From: Syntrophobacter sp. DG_60
Lineage (GTDB): Bacteria > Desulfobacterota > Desulfofervidia > Desulfofervidales > DG-60
Direction of reading: 5' to 3'
DNA: 18,420 bases
Assembly: GCA_001304365.1 (NCBI GenBank)
Contig: LJNA01000022.1
Span: forward strand, 1 to 18,420
Positions 6,760 to 14,016 of this stretch are shown one piece after another. How positions within the stretch are numbered: position 1 is the stretch's first letter; each line of letters starts with the position of its first letter. Position numbers and translations under genes: made by a program. The notes beneath the pieces were generated by a model. It was not told the DNA's origin. It ran no database searches and saw only the letters and a program-made list of their open reading frames with translations.

Positions 6760-7908
6760 CTATGTCATATCAGTAATCTTCCTGGCAGCCTCATAAATGT
6801 CCTTGGCTACAAGGAAATTAAGGCCTGATTCATTTAGCATCTTGCGGCCCTGTTCTACATTTGTCCCTTCTAGCCTAATGAGGATGGGTATGTCTATCTT
6901 TACTTGTTTGGCCGCCTCTATTACCCCTTGTGCCAAGGTATCACATCTTAAGATGCCTCCAAAGATATTGATAAAGACCAATTTTACATTTTTATCAGAG
7001 AGCAAGATCTCGAATCCCCTACTAATCATCTCCACATTGGCTCCACCGCCCACATCCAGAAAATTTGCTGGCCTTGCCCCGGCCAATTTAATTACATCCA
7101 TAGTGGCCATGGCCAGACCTGCCCCATTTACCATGATCCCTACATCTCCATCTAATCTTACATAGTTTAGTCGATACTTTAAGGCCTCATACTCTAGTGG
7201 GTCAAGCTGTTCAGGGTCTAGCATCTCCTTTATCTCTGGATGACGGTAAAGGCCATTATCATCAAAGTTTAGTTTTGCATCTAGGGCGGAAAATTCCTCG
7301 TCTTCTGTTAAAACCAATGGGTTGATCTCGGCCAAAGAGCAATCATATTGGATAAAAATCTTATAAAGTGCAAAAAATAATTTAGACACTTCTCTAATGT
7401 TTTTCACACCTAACTTAAAACCGAGGTTACGGGCCTGATATGGTAAAAGGCCAAAGAGTGGGTTGATGAATTCCTTAAAGATAAGCTCTGGTCTTTCTCT
7501 GGCAAGCTCTTCTATCTCCATCCCGCCTGCTGGGCTTACCATCATCACAGGGCAATCTTTGCCTCTGTCAATAGTCAAACCTACATAAATTTCTTGCTTA
7601 ATCTCAAGGGGCTTTTCTATTAACAACTTCTGCACAATTTTACCTTGAGTACCTGTTTGATGTGTAATCAACGGCTTACCCAAGAGTCTTTGAGCAACGA
7701 TTTCTACCTCCTCTAAGCTATTTACCCATTTCACACCACCTGATTTTCCCCTGCCACCTGCCTGAATTTGGGCCTTTACTACTACAGGTAAACCCAGGTC
7801 CGCTGCTGCATCCTTTGCATCTTCAATTGATGTAGCCAATCTTGAAGGTGGCACAGGGATGCCAAACTTGCTAAATATTCCCTTTGCTTGATATTCATGG
7901 ACCTTCAT
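6760..7908 (-). CDS. sucC: Succinyl-CoA synthetase (ligase) beta subunit
   Basis: ATP-grasp subunit, 382 residues, near the usual 385-390. It begins MKVHEYQAKGIFSKFGIPVP and shows the nucleotide-binding KAQIQAGGRGKSGGV (about 45-59), the metal-binding EINPLVLT, then VNGAGLAMATMD and NIFGGILRCD near the alpha-subunit interface. The start ATG forms an ATGA overlap with the stop of the mvhD selenoprotein gene, and an AAGGGG ribosome-binding site lies inside the mvhD end. Its translation may therefore depend partly on ribosomes passing the UGA in mvhD. In the reductive direction it would supply succinyl-CoA to the Kor complex. Confidence 0.96.
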   Translation of the reverse strand: MKVHEYQAKGIFSKFGIPVPPSRLATSIEDAKDAAADLGLPVVVKAQIQAGGRGKSGGVKWVNSLEEVEIVAQRLLGKPLITHQTGTQGKIVQKLLIEKPLEIKQEIYVGLTIDRGKDCPVMMVSPAGGMEIEELARERPELIFKEFINPLFGLLPYQARNLGFKLGVKNIREVSKLFFALYKIFIQYDCSLAEINPLVLTEDEEFSALDAKLNFDDNGLYRHPEIKEMLDPEQLDPLEYEALKYRLNYVRLDGDVGIMVNGAGLAMATMDVIKLAGARPANFLDVGGGANVEMISRGFEILLSDKNVKLVFINIFGGILRCDTLAQGVIEAAKQVKIDIPILIRLEGTNVEQGRKMLNESGLNFLVAKDIYEAARKITDMT

Positions 7909-8345
7909 TTCTTCCCCTTGGTATTGTTAAAATTTTTATTATGTGGGCTTGGACCCAGGGCCTTTAAGGCCTCAGTCATCTCCTTTACCACATTGGCAAA
8001 TCGAGCTGCCTCAGATGCTGGTATCCATTCTAGTCTGAAGCGTTCTGGTTCTAGACCAGAATCTTCCATTTTTGAATAAATGGCATCTGCCCTAGATTTT
8101 GCCTTTAGATTACCCTCCAGGTAATGGCATTCGCCTAGACGTCAGCCTGCTACAAGTACCCCGTCTGCCCCCTTTTTTAAGGCATTTATAACTAAGTTCG
8201 GGTGTACCATTCCAGAACACATAACCCTTATAATGTGTATGTTAGGGGGGTATTGTATCCTTGAAGTCCCCGCAAGATCAGCAGCAGCATAGGCACACCA
8301 CTTACATAAAAATCCGATAATTAGTGGCTCGTATTTGTTATTCAT
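7905..8345 (-). CDS. mvhD: MvhD-type iron-sulfur subunit, selenoprotein with in-frame UGA
   Basis: MvhD is a 2Fe-2S protein that passes electrons between a partner dehydrogenase and HdrA. Normal stop rules end this gene at TGA 8142-8144 after 66 residues, but the frame continues with unmistakable family sequence to TGA 7905-7907, about 146 residues in all. Conserved cysteines: C14 and C17 (FLCKWCAYAAADLAG), C42 (RVMCSG), then Sec67 and C72 in AGURLGECHY, where relatives have GCHPGDCHY. After the UGA come WIPASEAARFANVV and a normal C-terminus. A SECIS-like hairpin follows the UGA. Sec-containing members of this family (VhuD) are known in methanogens. The start overlaps the flavoprotein stop by ATGA, and the end overlaps sucC. 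No hydrogenase lies nearby, so the likely partner is the preceding flavoprotein/Fe-S pair. Confidence 0.92.
8100..8129 (-). promoter_or_regulatory. Bacterial SECIS-like hairpin in mvhD
   Basis: On the minus strand, AUUACC (8125-8120) pairs perfectly with GGUAAU (8114-8109) around the loop UGGAG (8119-8115). A lower UGCC/GGCA stem closes it with a five-base bulge on the 3' side. The loop begins 22 bases after the UGA and has G at its second position, in line with the usual placement and loop rule for bacterial SECIS elements that recruit SelB. Pairing is seen; function is inferred. Confidence 0.8.
8142..8144 (-). other. UGA codon predicted to be read as selenocysteine
   Basis: This TGA falls exactly where MvhD relatives carry a conserved cysteine, and both flanks keep one reading frame with family sequence. 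Decoding needs the cell's SelA/SelB/SelC/SelD machinery, which is not in this window. Confidence 0.88.
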
Positions 8346-10003
8346 AATACATTTTCACTTTCCAATCGCCTTACATCTGGATTGCGATAATCTGGTAAGA
8401 TAAGAGGGGCTTTTTTATTTGATTTAATCCCCGTCTCATCTAAATCCTTTAGATGTGCCTCTAAGTGCCTTAGATTTAGGCCGCTTACTCTTCCCCGGTT
8501 TTTGGCAAATTGTGCTGCCCTTACTCCAGCCCTACGGCCAAAGACATTGATATCCAATAAGGAATTCCCCATAAGGCGATTGTCTCCATGGATGCCCCCT
8601 GATACCTCACCTGCCGCAAAGAGTCCTGGTATAGTAGTTTCTCCCCATTCATTAGTGCACATTCCACCATTTTGATAGTGCAATGTAGGAAAAACCAAGA
8701 TAGGCTGTTCAGAAATATCTATCCCATATCGCCTAAATTGAAGGTATTTACTTGCCAAGGCCTTAGAGGTAGTACCTTCCCCCCAGATTAAATCAATCAT
8801 GGGCACATCAAGCCATACCCCTACCCTACCAGTAGGAGTAACTATGCCTTTCTTTCTTTCTATACATTCCCTAATAATTAGGGCACTCTCCACATCCCTT
8901 GGCTCTAAAGGATGACAGAAACGTTTCCCTTCTCTATTTAGTGGCTCTGCCCCTAGTGTACGTATCTTCTCTGTAACCAGCATGCCTGCACATTGTTCAG
9001 GGAAAGCTGCTCCTGTAGGGTGGAATTGGGCATAGTGTAGATTCCTTAATGGAACCCCTAAGCGATAGGCCAAGACAAGTCCATCTCCTGTAGCTCCATA
9101 ATGATTGGTAGTAGCAAATCCATGAAGATGGAGGCGACCATAGCCACCTGTAGCCAAAATAACTGCCTTTGCCTTGACTACCAAAAATTCTTGGGTATCC
9201 AAATTATATAGTATGGCCCCACCGATCATATCTTTATCATCCAATAAGAGTTCCACTGCCGGTGAAAACTCCAATATCTCAATTTGCTTGTGATTGCCTA
9301 CTTCATCTCGAAGTACTCGCATAATCTCTGCACCAGTTCTATCTGATGAGGAGTGCATGCGCCTCCTGCAAAGCCCACCGCCAAATAGCTCCTTCATAGT
9401 GCCATCTGGCTCTTTATCAAACATCACCCCTAAGTCTTCTAACCATTTAATGACCAAAGGTGCATCCAATACCAATGCCCTTACCAATTTCCTGTCATTG
9501 GTGAAGTGTCCACCCCCAATGGTGTCTAAAAAGTGGTAATAAGGGGAATCATAAGGTAAATCGGCTGCCTGAACGCCCCCTTCAGCCATAATGGTATTGG
9601 TATCCCCATGCCGCAGTTTAGTGGCCAGTATCACCTGAGAGCCATTCTCTGAAGCCAGTAGTGCTGCAGCACTGCCTGCGCCTCCACCTCCAATGATCAA
9701 TACATCGGTAGCGTAATCTGGATGCCTTAAACGGGACAAAAAGTCTAAAGGCTCAATCCATGGTCTACCCTCTAATAGTTCTACTAGTTCTACCTGTAAA
9801 GCCTCTCCCTTATTTGGGCCTACCCTTAAAATACTCCTTCCCTCAGGTCTATAATCAGGATGATATCTTTTTAAGACATCCTGGTATTCATTTAGCAAAA
9901 GTTTGGGGTAGTATTTTTTCTTTTTGGCTGCCTCAAGGCGCTTTGGACGTGTTTCCTCTACCTTGGCCAAGGCCTTCTGTAAAATCTCCGGATATCCTTT
10001 CAT
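8342..10003 (-). CDS. Soluble fumarate reductase/succinate dehydrogenase-like flavoprotein
   Basis: FAD-binding member of the SdhA/FrdA/TfrA/NadB superfamily, 553 residues. A charged N-terminal extension of about 95 residues comes before the FAD loop GGGGAG (105-110). The covalent-FAD histidine is absent: DTNTIMAEGG places asparagine (N136) where SdhA has SHS/SHT, so FAD should be non-covalent. Substrate residues of fumarate reductases are kept: HPTG (H328, T330), EPRD with proton-donor-type R369, HYQNGG (H442) and the loop AAGEVSGGIHGDNRLMGNS. Fumarate/succinate chemistry is therefore plausible; another dicarboxylate substrate is possible. It follows the Fe-S gene and overlaps mvhD by four bases. 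The start is supported by AGAGG five bases upstream. No membrane anchor accompanies it. Confidence 0.85.
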   Translation of the reverse strand: MKGYPEILQKALAKVEETRPKRLEAAKKKKYYPKLLLNEYQDVLKRYHPDYRPEGRSILRVGPNKGEALQVELVELLEGRPWIEPLDFLSRLRHPDYATDVLIIGGGGAGSAAALLASENGSQVILATKLRHGDTNTIMAEGGVQAADLPYDSPYYHFLDTIGGGHFTNDRKLVRALVLDAPLVIKWLEDLGVMFDKEPDGTMKELFGGGLCRRRMHSSSDRTGAEIMRVLRDEVGNHKQIEILEFSPAVELLLDDKDMIGGAILYNLDTQEFLVVKAKAVILATGGYGRLHLHGFATTNHYGATGDGLVLAYRLGVPLRNLHYAQFHPTGAAFPEQCAGMLVTEKIRTLGAEPLNREGKRFCHPLEPRDVESALIIRECIERKKGIVTPTGRVGVWLDVPMIDLIWGEGTTSKALASKYLQFRRYGIDISEQPILVFPTLHYQNGGMCTNEWGETTIPGLFAAGEVSGGIHGDNRLMGNSLLDINVFGRRAGVRAAQFAKNRGRVSGLNLRHLEAHLKDLDETGIKSNKKAPLILPDYRNPDVRRLESENVL

Positions 10004-10038
10004 GATTACCTCTTTGTTAATTGTGTTTCTTGTGTCCG

Positions 10039-10080
10039 TTGAGTTTAACCCAATAAACCCAACAAACCGTGTAAACTCAA
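10039..10080. repeat. Inverted repeat in the Fe-S/flavoprotein gap
   Basis: Arms TTGAGTTTA (10039-10047) and TAAACTCAA (10072-10080) are perfect complements separated by 24 bases. The spacer contains GTTTATTGGG/GTTTGTTGGG-like words. It lies in a 119-base gap with no coding signal. No T-run follows, so it is not a simple terminator. Confidence 0.6.
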
Positions 10081-10088
10081 TAAACTAA

Positions 10089-10130
10089 CATGCATCTTAT
10101 GTCCTGTATCATGTATCCTGCATCATGCAG
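10089..10130. repeat. Word-like repeat spanning the Fe-S gene stop
   Basis: Reiterated words of the type GTATCATG/GTATCCTGCATC end in the palindrome CTGCAT-C-ATGCAG at 10118-10130, which contains the stop codon of the Fe-S gene (10123-10125). The last codons of that gene lie within the repeat. Confidence 0.5.
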
Positions 10131-10911
10131 TTTGTTCTTCAATAATAAGGTACCTTTTCTCTTTTGGGTGCCAATCTGGGTCATATGGCTCTGGCTCAAA
10201 TTCCCTTTTCGTATAGTGTTTTCTTAAATCTTTTAAAGAGACCTCCATAAGCTCATCCAACATCCAGTCAAACCTTCCCTTCTCTATTTGCTCTATCCTC
10301 TTTTCTAGATGCTTTGCCTTTGGCGTTAGATACCTTCCATAGAGCCGCCTGGCTAATAATGTAACAAATGGATGCTGGAGCTCTGCAGGGCAACGCAGAC
10401 TGCACATACCACACATAATGCAGGCATGAGAAAGCTCAGCACATTTTTTTATATCTCCTTGAATTAACGACTGAATACAGTCCATAACAGGAATATCCAT
10501 GGGGCAGGCCTTTGTACAGGTATTACAAGCAAGGCAGCGAAATGTCTCTGGATATAATTTTTCGATAGTAAATATGTCAGGCGAAAGTTGATTAATATTA
10601 TAGGTGGCCTTATTTGCAGGAACAAATGGGATTTGAACCAGGTACATATGCGGTTCTATTACTGTTTGACAGGCCAATCCAAATTTTAGCCGATAATCCC
10701 CTGCTGTTCGGTAAACCGTTACGCAGGCCCCGCAGACACCGCCCCTACAACCACAACTACGGATAAGGCGATAACCTGCATACTCTAAGGCCTTCATGAT
10801 AGTCAGGGTCTCTGGTACTTCATATCCCTTTCCCATAACGTAAATGGGTATTAGTTTTGCACCTTCTGCCACAATTGTTCTATCTCCTACAGCGTATCTA
10901 ACTTCTGCCAT
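10123..10911 (-). CDS. Soluble succinate dehydrogenase/fumarate reductase-like iron-sulfur protein
   Basis: Electron-transfer partner of the flavoprotein encoded next, 262 residues. It has an N-terminal 2Fe-2S domain with C53, C55, C60, C63 and C81 (SCGCRGGVCGAC ... LAC), and two complete 4Fe-4S motifs: C126/C129/C132/C136 (CLACNTCTKACP) and C164/C167/C170/C174 (CIMCGMCSLRCP). Canonical SdhB has a 3Fe-4S cluster with one replaced cysteine at the second site, so this protein differs and resembles the TfrB-type chain. It lacks the C-terminal HdrB-like CCG domain of methanogen TfrB; a separate hdrB lies upstream. Start ATG at 10911 has a GGGGGAG site and overlaps the end of korBC by 14 bases; an in-frame ATG at 10929 is less likely. 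Confidence 0.86.
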   Translation of the reverse strand: MAEVRYAVGDRTIVAEGAKLIPIYVMGKGYEVPETLTIMKALEYAGYRLIRSCGCRGGVCGACVTVYRTAGDYRLKFGLACQTVIEPHMYLVQIPFVPANKATYNINQLSPDIFTIEKLYPETFRCLACNTCTKACPMDIPVMDCIQSLIQGDIKKCAELSHACIMCGMCSLRCPAELQHPFVTLLARRLYGRYLTPKAKHLEKRIEQIEKGRFDWMLDELMEVSLKDLRKHYTKREFEPEPYDPDWHPKEKRYLIIEEQTA

Positions 10912-12355
10912 ACTCTCCCCCATATTCATAACCTGCCTTAAAGGCCTTTAGATTGAATTCTTCAGTGCCTCTAGGTACAGACATTTTCACTGCTTTTTCC
11001 ACATTTTCTACACTAAAATAGGGGGTTAGTGCTGTAAAGAAACCAAGCATTACAATATTTGCTGCCACAGCCCTCCCCAGTTTTTCAGCCGTCCTGGTAG
11101 CAGGGATAGCATAGATTTTTACTGAGCCAGGGATATCCTTTGGCTTCACCAAATCTTTATCAATAAAAATAGTGCTATCTTTTCCTATATCTTTTCTATA
11201 TTTTCTTAATGCCCCTTGGGCCATGATCACTAAGTTATCAGGTTCTGTGATATAGGGCATATTAATAGCATCTGAAGAGATGATTAAACCAGAGCTAGAA
11301 GCACCTCCCCTGGCCTCAGGGCCATACTCCTGAGTATAGACAGCGTTATAGCCTTCAAAGATGGAGGCTGCCCTACCCATGATTAGACCCAAAAGACCAA
11401 GCCCCTGCCCTCCCAGGCCAGCCACCTTAATCTGTGTAGTCTTTATCTTTTTTGGTGGCTTTATCTTAGGGACTACCTTCTTTTCTTCTTCTGGCAAGGT
11501 CACCTTTCCATCCCCACGGAATTCAGAGATGCCTAATCTCTTGGATAATTGAGCCTTCATCATTTCCAAATAATCAGGCTGCTCCCTATTTACAAATACA
11601 CCACAAAGGATGGGGGTACCCATTTGAATAAGGGCTTTCTCAGGGTCAGGGTGGCGTTTTATCTCTGTATGTTCCAAGAAGTATTTTACCAGCTCTTTTC
11701 CTGTCCTTAATTTATTTTTTCTTCCCCAGTACACTGGACATGCAGAAATTATTTCAATGAAAGAGAATCCTTTGTGGTGCATGGCCTCAAGGATAGAGTT
11801 TTTGATATGATGGGCATGGGCCGATGTCCATCGTGCTACATAACTTGCACCACAGGCACACAAAAGATAGGGCAAATTAAATGGCATCTCATAATTTCCA
11901 TAGACCGATGTACTACTCCAGGTACCCAGGGGGGTGGTAGGGCCCAGTTGTCCACCCGTCATCCCATAGGTAAAATTATTTATGCAAATGACCTTTATAT
12001 CTATATTCCTTCTAGCTGCATGGATGAGGTGATTTCCACCAATGGCTGCCAGATCCCCATCCCCGCTAAATACCACTACATCTAAATCAGGATTTGTCAG
12101 TTTAAGCCCAGTAGCAAAGGCAATAGGCCTTCCATGGGTACAATGGAAACCATCTAACTTTACATAGCCAGGCACCCGACCAGAGCAACCCATCCCTGAG
12201 ACCAGTGCTATCTTATCTAAATCAAACTCCCCTTCTACAAAGGCCTCTATCATATTGGCCATGGTGGTACCAACACCACAGCCAGCACACAAGATGTGTG
12301 GCATTCGCTCCTTCCTGATAAGTGCCTCTAAGGGGTGCTCCTTTGCAACCTCCAT
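10898..12355 (-). CDS. korB: 2-oxoglutarate:ferredoxin oxidoreductase, fused beta and gamma subunits
   Basis: A single 485-residue chain combines two Kor subunits. Residues 1-270 are the thiamine-diphosphate beta subunit: CAGCGVGTT (C23, C26), GCSGR, DGFHCTHGRP, the TPP motif starting GDGDLAAIGG (98-107) with later NN, and MTGGQLGPTTPLG. A lysine/proline-rich linker (about 285-307) leads to the gamma subunit with GLGGQG (313-318), YGPEARGG and ITEPD. The complex oxidises 2-oxoglutarate plus CoA to succinyl-CoA plus CO2 with reduced ferredoxin, or the reverse in CO2 fixation. AAGGAG seven bases before ATG 12355 overlaps the korA stop. Substrate assignment rests on similarity to Kor proteins and the sucCD/sdh context; another 2-oxoacid is possible. 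Confidence 0.9.
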   Translation of the reverse strand: MEVAKEHPLEALIRKERMPHILCAGCGVGTTMANMIEAFVEGEFDLDKIALVSGMGCSGRVPGYVKLDGFHCTHGRPIAFATGLKLTNPDLDVVVFSGDGDLAAIGGNHLIHAARRNIDIKVICINNFTYGMTGGQLGPTTPLGTWSSTSVYGNYEMPFNLPYLLCACGASYVARWTSAHAHHIKNSILEAMHHKGFSFIEIISACPVYWGRKNKLRTGKELVKYFLEHTEIKRHPDPEKALIQMGTPILCGVFVNREQPDYLEMMKAQLSKRLGISEFRGDGKVTLPEEEKKVVPKIKPPKKIKTTQIKVAGLGGQGLGLLGLIMGRAASIFEGYNAVYTQEYGPEARGGASSSGLIISSDAINMPYITEPDNLVIMAQGALRKYRKDIGKDSTIFIDKDLVKPKDIPGSVKIYAIPATRTAEKLGRAVAANIVMLGFFTALTPYFSVENVEKAVKMSVPRGTEEFNLKAFKAGYEYGGEYGRS

Positions 12356-12367
12356 AACTTTACTCCT

Positions 12368-13513
12368 TTAAAGTATCTTTTTTACGGCCTCATAAATGTC
12401 CTCTGGGTTATGTATATAACCGCCAGCATGAGGCACCAATGTAGTCTCACACTCACCATGTGCTGCCCTCTCTACCTCAAATGCTATCTGGCCCAAGTTG
12501 ATTTCCACTACCACAAATGCCTTGATTTGCTTAGCCAGTTCTTGAATCCTCCTTTCTGGAAATGGCCAGACTGTGTTAAGCTTAACAATTCCTACCTTTA
12601 AGCCATTAGAGCGTGCCTTACTTAGCGCATACTGGCATACACGGTATGAAATGCCATAACTTACTAACACTACCTTTGCATCTTCTGTATAGTATTCTTC
12701 TATATCTATGATTTTTTCTGCATTCTTTCTAATCTTATCTACTAGCCTTCTGACCAATGGGGCCTGGGCCTTCTCAGTTGTATCTGGATATCCTTTTATG
12801 TTATGGGTAAGGCCTGTGACATGGAATCTATAGCCTTCCCCTGCTATGGCCATCTCTGGCACCAAATCCTTATCTGCCTTAAAGGGGAGGAATTCCTCCT
12901 TCGGCTTGCTTGGTTTCTTCCTAAAGACAAGTTCTATCTCTTCCTTTGGAGGAATAATTACCCTCTCCCACATATGTCCTACAACCTCATCCATAAGCAC
13001 TATAGCAGGAACCCGCCACCTCTCAGCAAGGTTAAATGCCTTAATAATGAAGTCAAAAGTCTCTTGTGGTGAACTAGGGGATAGGGCAATTATTTCATAA
13101 TCCCCATGGCTTCCCCAACGGGCCTGCATGACATCTGCTTGTCCTACAGCGGTAGGAAGCCCAGTGGAGGGTGAGCCACGCATTACATCTACTATTACGC
13201 AAGGGGCCTCCATCATTGCTGCAAGGCCAATGTTTTCTTGCATAAGGCTAAAACCAGGGCCTGAGGTAGCACTCATTGACCTTCCACCTGCCCAACTGGC
13301 ACCTACTAAGGCCGCCATTGAGGCAAGTTCGTCCTCCATCTGGATATAAATTCCACCTACTTGGGGCATCCTTACAGACATCCTCTCTGCAATCTCATTG
13401 GAAGGGGTAATAGGATAGCCTGCATAGAAACGACAGCCTGCAGCAATTCCCCCTTCTACACAGGCATAATTGCCACTCAAAAAGCGGATACCAGTTAATA
13501 CGTCTTTAGCCAT
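12368..13513 (-). CDS. korA: 2-oxoglutarate:ferredoxin oxidoreductase alpha subunit
   Basis: Pyrimidine-binding alpha subunit, 381 residues. It shows GNYACVEGGIAAGCRFYAGY followed by PITPSNEI (a conserved alpha-subunit motif), QMEDELASMAALVGASWAGG, TSGPGFSLM, MRGSPSTGLPTAVGQAD (the Kor-type variant of this loop), and a C-terminal domain with VVEINLGQ and HAGGYIHNPEDI near the end. No gamma domain is fused here, unlike some KorA proteins; gamma is on the korB chain instead. The start ATG is supported by GGAG six bases upstream, and a 15-base-pair hairpin sits just before that site. It is separated from korD by a 203-base non-coding segment. Confidence 0.93.
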   Translation of the reverse strand: MAKDVLTGIRFLSGNYACVEGGIAAGCRFYAGYPITPSNEIAERMSVRMPQVGGIYIQMEDELASMAALVGASWAGGRSMSATSGPGFSLMQENIGLAAMMEAPCVIVDVMRGSPSTGLPTAVGQADVMQARWGSHGDYEIIALSPSSPQETFDFIIKAFNLAERWRVPAIVLMDEVVGHMWERVIIPPKEEIELVFRKKPSKPKEEFLPFKADKDLVPEMAIAGEGYRFHVTGLTHNIKGYPDTTEKAQAPLVRRLVDKIRKNAEKIIDIEEYYTEDAKVVLVSYGISYRVCQYALSKARSNGLKVGIVKLNTVWPFPERRIQELAKQIKAFVVVEINLGQIAFEVERAAHGECETTLVPHAGGYIHNPEDIYEAVKKIL

Positions 13514-13525
13514 ATTACTCTCCTA

Positions 13526-13560
13526 CAATTACTCAAAATCTTGTGGATTTTGAGTAATTG
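13526..13560. repeat. Perfect 15-base-pair hairpin upstream of korA
   Basis: CAATTACTCAAAATC and its exact complement flank a five-base loop. It ends a few bases before the korA ribosome-binding site. It may mark an mRNA processing or stability point between korD and korA, or be one end of a small mobile repeat. It shares the core CTCAAAAT/ATTTTGAG with the hairpin at 13712-13743. Confidence 0.75.
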
Positions 13561-13711
13561 ATTGCAAAATGCAAAGTGCAAATTGAAAAATGCAAAGTAA
13601 AAAACGAATTTAACAAATAATAGTAAATTGCACGAATTAAACCATTGTTCGTGGTATTCTGTATCATAAATAATTTTGCATTTTGCACTTTACAATTTTC
13701 ATTTTTCAATG
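13561..13711. repeat. AT-rich word repeats between the two hairpins
   Basis: No coding signal. The left part (13561-13600) is made of words such as GCAAAATGCAAAGTGC and TTGAAAAATGC. The right part (13672-13711) holds the imperfect inverse (GCATTTTGCACTTTACAATT...), so the two could pair over a long distance. The centre contains GAATTTAAC and GAATTAAACC-type words. Confidence 0.55.
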
Positions 13712-13743
13712 TCTGCTCAAAATTCTACAGAATTTTGAGCAGA
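13712..13743. repeat. Perfect 14-base-pair hairpin covering the korD stop
   Basis: TCTGCTCAAAATTC and its exact complement flank a TACA loop. The last residues of KorD and its TGA (13717-13719) lie inside it, so the tail of korD appears to be supplied by the repeat. No T-run follows on the minus strand, which argues against a plain intrinsic terminator. Confidence 0.75.
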
Positions 13744-14016
13744 TACCTCCTCCTCCACCTGTTCACTAAAAATGGCGAAATCAGGGCAAACCTCCTGGCA
13801 AAACAGGCAATAGATACAATCACCCTCCATGCCTGGTTTTATAACAGGATAATGGTGACCCTTTTCATTATAATCCTCTGAAAGCTCCAAGATTTCTTTA
13901 GGACAATACTCAGTACACAGTTCACAACCTTTACATAATTCTGTAAAAACTATTACCTTCCCCTTAGGTACCTTGAATTCTGCTAAATTTAATGGCTTAC
14001 GCTGGGCTACTGCCAT
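13717..14016 (-). CDS. korD: 2-oxoglutarate:ferredoxin oxidoreductase delta (ferredoxin-like) subunit
   Basis: Small 99-residue protein with two 4Fe-4S motifs: CKGCELCTEYCPKEIL (about 29-44) and CIYCLFCQEVCPDFAI (about 67-82). It passes electrons between the thiamine-diphosphate site of KorAB and ferredoxin. The start overlaps the hdrA stop by 10 bases, with GAGGGAG five bases upstream inside hdrA, so the two are translationally coupled. It is physically grouped with hdrBA rather than korA. The last residues (about VSAQNSVEF) are encoded by a hairpin repeat and look unlike family sequence. Confidence 0.9.
   Translation of the reverse strand: MAVAQRKPLNLAEFKVPKGKVIVFTELCKGCELCTEYCPKEILELSEDYNEKGHHYPVIKPGMEGDCIYCLFCQEVCPDFAIFSEQVEEEVSAQNSVEF

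Noticed and set aside
7888..8079. Plus-strand frame in the stretch left empty if mvhD ends at the UGA
   Set aside because: It is antisense to the second half of the read-through MvhD and has no recognisable features.
8142..8345. mvhD as a truncated pseudogene ending at the UGA
   Set aside because: The downstream frame is intact, family-like and ends in a normal overlap with sucC, and a SECIS-like hairpin follows the UGA.
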